The notes under the pieces: model-generated
What the model was told of the DNA's origin: nothing
Databases searched by the model: none
Seen by the model: only the letters and a program-made list of their open reading frames with translations
Shown here: positions 1 to 4,897 of the stretch, piece by piece
Layout of the letters: each line of letters starts with the position of its first letter
Position numbering within the stretch: position 1 is the stretch's first letter
Origin: Bryobacterales bacterium
Lineage (GTDB): Bacteria; Acidobacteriota; Terriglobia; Bryobacterales; Bryobacteraceae
DNA: 6,008 nt
Direction: 5' to 3'
Assembly: GCA_003142355.1 (NCBI GenBank)
Contig: PLMF01000264.1
Location: forward strand, 12,754 to 18,761
Made by a program: the position numbers and the translations under genes

Positions 1-95
1 GACTTCAACGACTCGCGGAAAAAAAAGCCGTGGCCGGCATGCCCGTCCTGCCGGATGGGGATGGAGTCGCCGGCGGGCTCGCTTTTCATACTCAT
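1..95 (-). CDS. Possible start of the gene downstream of the kinase (partial, cut by left edge)
   Basis: An ATG at 95-93 overlaps the kinase stop codon (ATGA), the usual layout of a translationally coupled gene, and the frame stays open to the window edge for 31 codons. A second in-frame ATG lies at 89-87. Most codons end in G or C, as in the real genes here. The peptide begins MSMKSEPAGDSIPIRQDG and later has three Phe in a row encoded across a run of eight T. It does not look like the start of a LytTR response regulator, the usual partner of this kinase type, because no receiver-domain opening is visible. I do not recognise it. No clear Shine-Dalgarno sequence precedes it. The same stretch may instead be a noncoding terminator region. 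Confidence 0.35.
   Translation of the reverse strand, partial: MSMKSEPAGDSIPIRQDGHAGHGFFFRESLK
19..54 (-). terminator. Weak intrinsic-terminator candidate after the kinase gene
   Basis: Read on the minus strand, a 6-bp GC-rich stem (CCGGCA/TGCCGG, 9-nt loop, positions 54-34) is followed 7 nt later by eight T (26-19). An alternative 4-bp stem (GCCG/CGGC) directly abuts the T run. Either could end the kinase transcript. The first stem is not adjacent to the T run and the second is short, and the stretch may be coding, so this is only a candidate. Confidence 0.25.
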
Positions 96-1417
96 GAAAC
101 CGCCGCCAGATCGGTCTGCAACTCGGGCACCTCGATCTGGGTGCGGGTGCCCTCGCCCGGTTGGCTTTCAATCCACATACGGTACTCGTTTCCAAACAGC
201 ACTTTGAGCCGCTCGCTGACGTTGCCGATGCCAATGCCCTGCTCGAACACCGTGGCCAGCCTGGCCTCGGGAATGCCGACTCCGTCGTCTTCCACCAGCA
301 GGTGCAGCCTGGATTTGCCGCGGCGCGCGCGAATGCGGATGGTGCCGCCCTCCACCTTGCTGCTGAGGCCGTGCTTGATGGAATTCTCGACCAGCGGCTG
401 AAGCAGCATGCTGGGCACCAGCATATCGAGGGTATCTTCGGCCACATCCTTTTCGAAGCGCAGCTTATCGCCGAAGCGGACGGTTTCGATGGAAAGATAA
501 TCCTCGATGAAGCTCAGCTCCTCGCGCAGGGTGCTGAAGTTTTCGTGCTTGCGCAGCAGCCGCCGGAGGACCGCCGAGAGCTTCGCCACCATCGTCCGCG
601 CCTGGTTGGGGTTGGTGCGGATCAGCGAGGAAACCGAATTCAGCGTATTGAACAGGAAGTGGGGATTGATCTGGCTGGTGAGCGCCGCCAGGCGCGCCTC
701 CACCAGCAGCCGCTCCTGCTCTTCCAGCTTCTTCTCGTTGCGCGCGTTGTTCCAGATTTTGAGCGGAATGGCCACGGCGAACAGGGTGGTGGCGTAAAGG
801 GCCAGGATGGTCAGCGGAGGCGGATGGGGCCAGCCGGGCGCGTCCGGCGCCAGGTAGAAAATCTCTTTGGTCTGGAAGAAATCACCCATGGTCTGGCGCA
901 AAAACTCGGCCACCAGGATGGCGGCGAAGAAGAGCAGATGAAAGGCGGTGCGCCGGTGGTTGCGGCTTTCCTTGAAGAAACGGTAGATATTCAGGTCGAA
1001 AAACGGAGTAAAACGCCAGATCTCTTCAGGATCGGGCGCCCAATCGCGCAGCAGCCCGCCCAGTACGCCGACGCCCGCGAGCAACGGCATGGTGACGCGC
1101 TCGTGCGCTATGAAAACGGCGGGCAGGGAGATGAGCACGCCGGAGAGCAGGCCGGTGACGTATCCGCCCAGCAGGCCGGCGATGAGGCTGCCTTCGAGGC
1201 CCAGATCGGCCGCGTGGTAGGTCCGGCTGACCACGCGGGTGGCCACGCTGGCGGCGAAGACGCTGGCAAGCCACAGCGAGAGCACCACCCGCTGCTTCAG
1301 CGTGCGCGTCTCCCGCATGAGCGCCGACTTGAAGCGGTTGGAGCGCGCCAGCACGCTGGCAATGGAAGCCATCGCGACCAGCTTGACCAGCAGCGCAACC
1401 AGGTAGCGTTCCAACAT
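92..1417 (-). CDS. LytS-type membrane sensor histidine kinase
   Basis: Inner-membrane histidine kinase of the LytS/YhcK class (His_kinase PF06580), 441 residues from the chosen start. The N-terminal part (about residues 3-125) carries several hydrophobic helices with Gly-rich stretches and fits a 5TMR-LYT sensor domain; two more helices lie near 160-173 and 202-220. A charged, probably coiled linker (about 225-245) leads to the phosphoacceptor motif QINPHFLFNTLN, with His253. The ATPase domain follows: N box VENSIKH (Asn345), G1 box DDGVG (377-381) and G2 box GIGIGN (394-399). The ATG at 1417 was chosen because upstream in-frame codons are AT-rich and overlap the divergent promoter and ribA. 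No Shine-Dalgarno sequence precedes it and the nearest -10 box implies a leader of about 10 nt, so translation may be nearly leaderless. The signal sensed is unknown, and no response regulator is visible here, although one could lie beyond the left edge. Confidence 0.93.
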   Translation of the reverse strand: MLERYLVALLVKLVAMASIASVLARSNRFKSALMRETRTLKQRVVLSLWLASVFAASVATRVVSRTYHAADLGLEGSLIAGLLGGYVTGLLSGVLISLPAVFIAHERVTMPLLAGVGVLGGLLRDWAPDPEEIWRFTPFFDLNIYRFFKESRNHRRTAFHLLFFAAILVAEFLRQTMGDFFQTKEIFYLAPDAPGWPHPPPLTILALYATTLFAVAIPLKIWNNARNEKKLEEQERLLVEARLAALTSQINPHFLFNTLNSVSSLIRTNPNQARTMVAKLSAVLRRLLRKHENFSTLREELSFIEDYLSIETVRFGDKLRFEKDVAEDTLDMLVPSMLLQPLVENSIKHGLSSKVEGGTIRIRARRGKSRLHLLVEDDGVGIPEARLATVFEQGIGIGNVSERLKVLFGNEYRMWIESQPGEGTRTQIEVPELQTDLAAVS

Positions 1418-1430
1418 GTGGTGTTGGAAC
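1408..1430. promoter_or_regulatory. Perfect 9-bp inverted repeat, operator candidate
   Basis: GTTCCAACA (1408-1416), five bases, then TGTTGGAAC (1422-1430) is an exact inverted repeat. It covers the kinase start codon and predicted transcription start, and lies just upstream of the ribA -10 box, so a bound dimer could affect both genes. A further copy of the half-site core TCCAAC lies at 1463-1468, 53 bp from the first and just before the ribA start. The arrangement resembles a repressor operator. The protein that would bind it is unknown; LytTR regulators normally use direct repeats, so the kinase's own regulator is not an obvious candidate. Confidence 0.5.
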
Positions 1431-1432
1431 CC

Positions 1433-1440
1433 ATTATAAT
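1433..1440. promoter_or_regulatory. Bidirectional -10 box (ATTATAAT palindrome) between kinase and ribA
   Basis: The palindrome ATTATAAT contains a perfect TATAAT on each strand: 1435-1440 for ribA and 1438-1433 for the kinase. It sits in the only AT-rich patch of a GC-rich neighbourhood and exactly between two divergent genes. The -35 matches are poor: CCAACA at 1411-1416 for the plus strand at an 18-bp spacing, and nothing convincing for the minus strand. Weak -35 elements would suit promoters that depend on an activator or are tightly controlled. Confidence 0.55.
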
Positions 1441-1469
1441 AAAAGGAGTAAGACTTCCGTAATCCAACC

Positions 1470-2087
1470 ATGAACCACTTCTCCGCGCTGCGGCTCACGA
1501 AAGTGGCCGAAGCGGCCTTTCCGACGCAATTCGGTTCCTTCCGGATCTATGGATTCGAAGGCCGCGATGGTGACCTCACCGAAGAAGCGGTGGTGCTGAA
1601 AATGGGGGAATTGGCGGGCGGCCCCCCTCCGCTGGTCCGCATTCACTCCCAGTGCCTGACCGGAGACGTGTTTCACAGCTTGCGCTGCGATTGCCGCGCG
1701 CAGCTCGAGATTGCGCTCCGGAGCATCGCCCAGGAGGGCCGCGGCCTGCTCATCTACGAGCATCAAGAGGGCCGCGGTATCGGCCTGCTCAACAAGCTCC
1801 GCGCTTACGAGCTGCAAGACCATGGCGCCGACACCGTGGAAGCCAACGAGCGCCTCGGATTCGACTCGGACCTGCGCAGCTACGAGCTGCCCGGGGCCAT
1901 TCTGCAATACTTCGGATTGAAGGCGGTCCGACTGCTCTCCAACAATCCGCAGAAAGTGGAAGCCGTGGAGAGGGCCGGCGTCGAAGTGGTCGAGCGGGTG
2001 CCCTGCCTGGCCGACGTGCTGGATACGCGCGAATCCTATCTGCGCACCAAGAAGGAAAAGATGGGCCACCTGCTGGAGGATTTCTAG
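1470..2087 (+). CDS. ribA: GTP cyclohydrolase II
   Basis: Cytoplasmic zinc enzyme that opens GTP to 2,5-diamino-6-ribosylamino-4(3H)-pyrimidinone 5'-phosphate with release of formate and pyrophosphate, the first committed step of riboflavin synthesis. The 205 residues match the length of stand-alone RibA. Visible signatures are the zinc ligands Cys62, Cys73 and Cys75 in CLTGDVFHSLRCDC, the nucleotide-binding stretch HQEGRGIGLLNK (98-109), and Tyr113, Asp134 and Arg136, aligning with E. coli Tyr105, Asp126 and Arg128. The C-terminus TKKEKMGHLL is typical. The ATG at 1470 is the only start after the upstream in-frame stop at 1449. Its nearest purine-rich site, AAGGAG (1443-1448), is 21 nt away, unusually far, so initiation may rest on other contacts. 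There is no RibB (DHBP synthase) domain fused and no other rib gene beside it. I see no FMN-riboswitch-sized leader. Confidence 0.97.
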   Translation: MNHFSALRLTKVAEAAFPTQFGSFRIYGFEGRDGDLTEEAVVLKMGELAGGPPPLVRIHSQCLTGDVFHSLRCDCRAQLEIALRSIAQEGRGLLIYEHQEGRGIGLLNKLRAYELQDHGADTVEANERLGFDSDLRSYELPGAILQYFGLKAVRLLSNNPQKVEAVERAGVEVVERVPCLADVLDTRESYLRTKKEKMGHLLEDF

Positions 2088-2162
2088 CGAGGCTGGAACC
2101 GCCGGTACTTTTCCCCGGTTTCGCAGCAAACAATACTAGCCACGCGACGGAACCCGTAGTAC

Positions 2163-2194
2163 TTGTCCTCATCGGCCGCGCAGCCCAGTATAAG
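2163..2194 (+). promoter_or_regulatory. Possible promoter for the PilZ-like gene
   Basis: TTGTCC (2163-2168) and TATAAG (2189-2194) resemble -35 and -10 boxes, but their 20-bp spacing is longer than ideal. If used, transcription would begin near 2201, which would rule out the alternative start at 2199 and favour the ATG at 2238. The gap after ribA (2088-2237) holds no clear terminator, so read-through from ribA is also possible. Confidence 0.25.
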
Positions 2195-2237
2195 ATCAAT
2201 GGCGCAAACTATTGCCTCCGCGAATGGCTGGGCTTCC

Positions 2238-2579
2238 ATGGCCTTCAGCCTCCTGAAGCGTGGCCTGTGGGCCGTGGCCGGCCGCAGCCGGCCGGAGGGC
2301 CGGGCGTTGGGCCAACCCGAACGTCGTCTCAACCACGGGTTAAAGGGTCATTTCAAGGCCAAGATCTACGACCAGTCCGGCTGGATGCGGGTCCGTGGAG
2401 TGGACATGCACGCGGAGGGCGCCTTGGTCATGGCCAGCAAGCCCCTGGCGCCGCAGTCGCCAGTGTTCGTGCACTTGAAGAGTTTCGGGCTGATGGGGTT
2501 TGGGCAAGTGCGGCACTGCACCAGGCGGGGGCCGTGGCGCTACGCCATCGGGGTGGTGTTCCCTGCTCCGTTGATGTAG
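2238..2579 (+). CDS. PilZ-like domain protein (divergent)
   Basis: Predicted 113-residue cytoplasmic protein whose second half (about residues 40-113) reads as a small PilZ-type beta barrel: a strand KAKIYDQSG, then RVRGVDMHAEGALVM, PVFVHL, LMGFGQVRHC and YAIGVVF. PilZ domains bind cyclic di-GMP through an RxxxR motif and a later [D/N]xSxxG motif. Here the second motif appears as DMHAEG (56-61), with His in place of Ser. The first is incomplete: the Arg29-Arg30 pair has no second Arg four residues on. Cyclic di-GMP binding is therefore uncertain. Starts at 2199 (ATG) and 2163 (TTG) are also in frame. I prefer 2238 because strong third-position G/C begins there, but no start has a good Shine-Dalgarno sequence. 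The assignment rests on motif reading alone. The gene downstream lies 46 bp away on the same strand. Confidence 0.65.
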   Translation: MAFSLLKRGLWAVAGRSRPEGRALGQPERRLNHGLKGHFKAKIYDQSGWMRVRGVDMHAEGALVMASKPLAPQSPVFVHLKSFGLMGFGQVRHCTRRGPWRYAIGVVFPAPLM

Positions 2580-2581
2580 GG

Positions 2582-2596
2582 AGGAGGCGGCCTCCT
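2582..2596 (+). other. Short hairpin after the PilZ-like gene
   Basis: AGGAGG (2582-2587), CGG, CCTCCT (2591-2596) is a perfect 6-bp inverted repeat starting 2 nt past the PilZ-like stop codon. Its left arm is itself a perfect Shine-Dalgarno sequence, so the stem would hide it. No T run follows, so it is not a standard terminator. The next accepted start (2626) is too far away for that Shine-Dalgarno sequence to serve directly. Confidence 0.4.
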
Positions 2597-2625
2597 GCCG
2601 ACGGGCTGCCAACGTTCATGCGACG

Positions 2626-2934
2626 ATGGGGCGTGTGGACGCCACCGATCCGGAGCAGCGGACCAGGGCCGAATGCGCCAGCCGCCGACAGGCGTTCCAA
2701 ATGATCGAGGCCCTGCGCAAGTCGGACAACCCGAGTGTCCGCCAGATCGAGTGGATCGGCAGCGGGCCGCGGGTCAGCGTACGGGAGACCCGTTGCATCT
2801 CCGCAACGCATTTGGGCGCCGCCGCCGGAAAGGGGATTCAGCCGCGCGATTTGAAGGTTTCCGACATCCAGGCCAGGCTCCGGGCCGACGGCGTGAGCTT
2901 CGACGTGGGCGACCGGGAACAGAAGAACCTGTAG
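2626..2934 (+). CDS. Hypothetical protein, 102 residues
   Basis: I do not recognise this protein. It is probably real: nearly all codons end in G or C throughout, unlike the frames around it. It is charged and soluble, with no signal peptide or membrane segment. Residues 18-34 look like an amphipathic helix (RRQAFQMIEALRKS), followed by alternating short strands (QIEWIG, RVSVRETR) and a mixed C-terminal half containing DLKVSDIQARLRADGV. It has only two cysteines, spaced too far apart to suggest a metal site. The ATG at 2626 has no good Shine-Dalgarno sequence and the frame is open further upstream, so the true start could lie earlier. It follows the PilZ-like gene by 46 bp on the same strand and may be expressed with it. 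Confidence 0.6.
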   Translation: MGRVDATDPEQRTRAECASRRQAFQMIEALRKSDNPSVRQIEWIGSGPRVSVRETRCISATHLGAAAGKGIQPRDLKVSDIQARLRADGVSFDVGDREQKNL

Positions 2935-2939
2935 GTTGA

Positions 2940-2958
2940 AGCTCCACAAGTTGGAGCT
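2940..2958. repeat. Perfect 7-bp inverted repeat after the hypothetical gene
   Basis: AGCTCCA (2940-2946), CAAGT, TGGAGCT (2952-2958) forms a 7-bp stem starting 5 nt after the stop codon of the 102-residue gene. No T run follows on either strand, so it is not a classical terminator. It may protect the 3' end of the mRNA or assist factor-dependent termination. It also lies at the far edge of the decayed DUF481 region. Confidence 0.4.
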
Positions 2959-3037
2959 AGAATGGAAATATCGGCATAAAGGCCAAAAGATGAAGGTCCC
3001 CCACCGACCAGAATTGCCAGCGGAGACAGGAGCCACC

Positions 3038-3148
3038 TCAATCAGTCTTAATCCTGGTGGCGACGCCGAGATCGAGGTTCACGCGGTAGGCGCCCGTATC
3101 CGAGAGATTATTGAACATTCGAAAACTCTGGGTGAGCGAACTGGCGGC
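3038..3148 (-). pseudogene. In-frame C-terminal remnant of the DUF481 gene
   Basis: Beyond the stop codon of the DUF481 reading frame (TGA at 3208-3206), the same minus-strand frame continues after a foreign stretch into ASSLTQSFRMFNNLSD, then TGAYRVNLDLGVATRIKT, up to a second TGA at 3040-3038. From memory of the family, DUF481 barrels carry a closely similar segment (SxLTQSFRMFNNLxDTGxYRxNxDLG) near the C-terminus, so this is the missing end of the gene at 3206-3766. No start codon or ribosome site serves it separately. Past the second stop, CLRWQFWSVGDLHL (about 3028-2987) weakly resembles the next family segment (LSWQxSVxDRxL), suggesting the decay extends to about 2960. No alignment was run. 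Confidence 0.65.
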
Positions 3149-3190
3149 AACGCCAAAACTCTGACATTCACGACGGCTTGGAACGCGGCG
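3143..3190 (+). other. Inverted fragment of the DUF481 gene
   Basis: On the plus strand, opposite to the DUF481 gene, this stretch reads GGNAKTLTFTTAWNAA. That matches the start of the DUF481 barrel (pattern GNxxTxxFTTxxNAxR), exactly the part missing from the minus-strand gene at about 3434. The piece therefore seems to have been cut from its place and reinserted backwards some 250-290 bp away. GGCGGC (3143-3148) fits both the fragment and, as GCCGCC, the C-terminal remnant on the other strand, so it could be the microhomology at which the pieces were joined. The resemblance is from memory of the family, not an alignment. Confidence 0.5.
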
Positions 3191-3205
3191 CCAACCATTC
3201 CAGTT

Positions 3206-3766
3206 TCAGCACGCCATTGACCCGCCGCCGAGGAGGTTCAATGCGCTGCGTTTGTTCTTGACCGCGTGTAATCCGAAACCGCCTCCAATTACAAACCGCA
3301 GGTCCAGATTCTGGAACCTGTCGTACTCGTAATCGTTAAAGAAATTCACAAACAGGCGCGGGCTGGCGGTCTGGCCATTGATCAAAGCCGAAGCCTTGAT
3401 CAAATTGAAATCGAGGGAGATCTTGTCCGTGGTCATAGCGGCGACTTCGCCCGGACTCACGTCCACCTTCGTATCCTTGGTGGTGATTCCCACCTTTCCC
3501 TCACTGGGGGCCACCGTGCCCACCAGGGTCTTTCCGTCTTTGAGAACCACATTGACCGGTTGATCCGATTTGAGTGACGCGACCTTGTCCCAGGGAGCGG
3601 TGACAATCCCGAAATTGTCGGTCTTGACGGTAATCGTCTTGCCGTCCTGTTTGAGGATGGTGCCGGTGACGCGATCGCCGTTCTTCATCACCACCTGGTC
3701 CGCCCACGCGGTACTCAAAAGCAGACCGGCAGACACCACCAACCAAAACAGGTGATGGAACTTCAT
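3206..3766 (-). CDS. DUF481-family outer-membrane-type protein, internally deleted and truncated
   Basis: The 186-residue reading frame has a signal peptide (residues 1-22, cleavage after AWA) and a beta-rich region with two related units ([13 protein letters not shown] at 25-37, [13 protein letters not shown] at 73-85). It then passes into DUF481 barrel sequence ([39 protein letters not shown]). DUF481 proteins are predicted outer-membrane beta barrels of unclear role, usually well over 300 residues here. Against that layout, sequence seems missing after residue 111 (the domain linker and barrel start), after residue 134 (one strand pair) and after residue 183. The frame then ends in MAC. 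Both internal losses keep the frame. The ATG overlaps the mscL stop by 4 bp, so translation is probably coupled to mscL. The product probably cannot form a full barrel; read it as a pseudogene or a stump. The deletions are judged from memory of the family. Confidence 0.75.
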   Translation of the reverse strand: MKFHHLFWLVVSAGLLLSTAWADQVVMKNGDRVTGTILKQDGKTITVKTDNFGIVTAPWDKVASLKSDQPVNVVLKDGKTLVGTVAPSEGKVGITTKDTKVDVSPGEVAAMTTDKISLDFNLIKASALINGQTASPRLFVNFFNDYEYDRFQNLDLRFVIGGGFGLHAVKNKRSALNLLGGGSMAC

Positions 3767-4221
3767 TGCCTGGCAGGCTCCGGTGAGCTCAGTTGAGAAG
3801 TGCAGTTGGGGCAGCGCGTCGCCGCGATGGGGATTGGCGTGCAGCAGAATTGGCAGACCTTGGTGGTGGGCGCCGCCGGCGCCGCCGCGGGTTTCTTCCC
3901 CAGTTTGCTGGCTTGCTTTACGGTAATGAAGATCACAAACGCAACGATCAGGAAATTGATCACCGTATTGAGGAACTGGCCGTACGCGATGACGGGCGCC
4001 GCGGCGGCTTTAGCGGCCGCCAGCGTCGGATAGCACCGGCCGTTCAGACTGATGAACAGATCCTTGAAGTCCACGTGCCCCAGAGCCAAGCCAATCGGTG
4101 GCATCACAACGTCATTCACCATCGAGGTGACGATGGCGCCGAAAGCAGCGCCGATGATCACGGCAACGGCGAGATCGAGCACGTTGCCCCGCATTACGAA
4201 TTCTTTGAAGTCCTTCAACAT
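3763..4221 (-). CDS. mscL: Large-conductance mechanosensitive channel with C-terminal zinc ribbon
   Basis: Inner-membrane channel that opens under high membrane tension and releases solutes during osmotic downshock; known MscL is a homopentamer. The N-terminus is classical: [20 protein letters not shown] (residues 5-24) then [20 protein letters not shown] covers the amphipathic helix, the first membrane helix with its Gly-rich pore lining, and the first loop. The periplasmic loop (about 48-80) contains one Cys and an Ala-rich stretch. The second helix is about 82-103 ([17 protein letters not shown]). Instead of the usual C-terminal helical bundle, an Ala/Pro linker (109-120) leads to CQFC (123-126) and CPNC (137-140), a four-cysteine zinc-ribbon pattern. 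The protein has 152 residues against 136 in E. coli. A Shine-Dalgarno-like AAAGGA precedes the ATG by 11 nt. The stop overlaps the ATG of the DUF481 gene, so the two form an operon. Confidence 0.96.
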   Translation of the reverse strand: MLKDFKEFVMRGNVLDLAVAVIIGAAFGAIVTSMVNDVVMPPIGLALGHVDFKDLFISLNGRCYPTLAAAKAAAAPVIAYGQFLNTVINFLIVAFVIFITVKQASKLGKKPAAAPAAPTTKVCQFCCTPIPIAATRCPNCTSQLSSPEPARQ

Positions 4222-4269
4222 GTTTCTACGTTTCCTTTCTGGCCGATGAACACCGCGTCACCACCTGGG

Positions 4270-4298
4270 TTGCGCGGTCTCGGGTACGCAGATATGAT
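4270..4298 (+). promoter_or_regulatory. Promoter candidate for the PEGA-like gene
   Basis: TTGCGC (4270-4275) and TATGAT (4293-4298) are spaced by 17 bp in the intergenic gap between divergent mscL and the PEGA-like gene. The -10 box matches at five of six positions and the -35 box at three. It would give a leader of about 50 nt. An overlapping TATCAT on the minus strand (4302-4297) could serve mscL, but I see no matching -35 box for it. Confidence 0.4.
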
Positions 4299-4357
4299 GA
4301 TACCGTTGGGCGGGCGAGGCGTGCTACCCGGCGAATTCAGATAGGAGATCTACCACT

Positions 4358-4897
4358 ATGCGGATGGCTTCTTTCGTACGTAACGCGGCACTGCTGATCG
4401 CGGTGGCCTGCATTCCTGTCGTGGGACAACAGAACACAGGTTCTCTGAAGACGAGCATCAGTCCAGGCCGGGCGGGAGTCTTCATCGACGGCAAGTACAT
4501 CGGGCCGGCCGGGAATTTTGGCATTGGCAGGAAATACACGGTCGCTGCCGGCGAACATGAAGTCAGACTGTCCGAGCCGCGCTACGAAGATGTGGTGACG
4601 AAGGTGACGATTCAGGCGGGAAAGACTACGAAACTGGCTCAAACCATGAAAGAGCTCCCGCTCGCAAAACCACCCTTCGGACTCCTGCGCACTATGTCCG
4701 AGGACAAGTTCGCGGCGGTCTACGTGAACGGCAAGTTCATGGGCCACGCCGGAGAGTTCAACAACCCGGTACAGGGTCTCCAGCTAAACCCGGGCGCGTA
4801 CGCGGTCAAGATCGTTCCCGTTGGCGGCGGAGAAGGGCACGAAGAGCAAGTCAAGATTGAAGCGGACAAGGTAACGATCGTCCGGGCGAAGAAGTGA
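4358..4897 (+). CDS. Secreted protein with two PEGA-like repeats
   Basis: Predicted exported protein of 179 residues. The N-terminal signal peptide (about 1-23: basic start, hydrophobic ALLIAVACIPVV, cleavage near VVG/QQ) includes Cys18, but the preceding AVA is a poor lipobox, so I favour a soluble secreted or periplasmic form. Two similar units follow. Unit one (about 30-98) has AGVFIDGKYIGPAGNF, then KYTVAAGEHEVRL and VTIQAGKTTKL. Unit two (about 108-179) has AAVYVNGKFMGHAGEF, then LQLNPGAYAVKIVPVGG and VKIEADKVTIV. The pattern of a surface-exposed [I/V][D/N]GKxxGxAG turn, a GxHxVxL strand and a closing strand is that of PEGA domains, beta-sandwich modules of envelope proteins with no known enzymatic role. 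AGGAG (4343-4347) lies 10 nt before the ATG, a good ribosome site; an ATG two codons later is possible. Its end overlaps the convergent aminopeptidase gene by 47 bp. Confidence 0.8.
   Translation: MRMASFVRNAALLIAVACIPVVGQQNTGSLKTSISPGRAGVFIDGKYIGPAGNFGIGRKYTVAAGEHEVRLSEPRYEDVVTKVTIQAGKTTKLAQTMKELPLAKPPFGLLRTMSEDKFAAVYVNGKFMGHAGEFNNPVQGLQLNPGAYAVKIVPVGGGEGHEEQVKIEADKVTIVRAKK

Noticed and set aside
161..1462. A 433-codon open frame on the plus strand opposite the kinase gene.
   Set aside because: It is the antisense shadow of a GC-rich gene. Its peptide is rich in Gln, His, Gly and Arg with no domain, while the minus strand has every histidine-kinase motif.
1418..1498. A longer kinase N-terminus starting at 1498 or 1471.
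   Set aside because: The added codons are AT-rich, contain the promoter-like sequence and overlap ribA, so they are unlikely to be translated.
1434..2129. A 231-codon minus-strand frame opposite ribA.
   Set aside because: Antisense shadow; ribA on the plus strand has all its catalytic and zinc residues.
1652..2704. A 350-codon plus-strand frame running through ribA and the PilZ-like gene.
   Set aside because: It is an Arg/Pro/Ala-rich off-frame reading spanning two real genes and a gap, with no recognisable domain.
2940..2980. Promoter-like TTGGAG and CATAAA with 18-bp spacing.
   Set aside because: The matches are weak, the first overlaps a hairpin arm, and only debris lies downstream.
2428..3036. 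A 202-codon minus-strand frame opposite the PilZ-like and 102-residue genes.
   Set aside because: Third-position bias favours the plus-strand frames, and the peptide shows no family features.
2936..3220. A plus-strand frame of 95 codons (or 77 from the ATG at 2990) that looks like a small gene.
   Set aside because: Its first part is antisense to DUF481 C-terminal sequence and its end is the inverted DUF481 fragment. Third-position G/C is weaker than in the real genes, so it is better explained as debris.
3793..4344. A 183-codon plus-strand frame opposite mscL.
   Set aside because: Antisense shadow of mscL; highly charged peptide with no domain.
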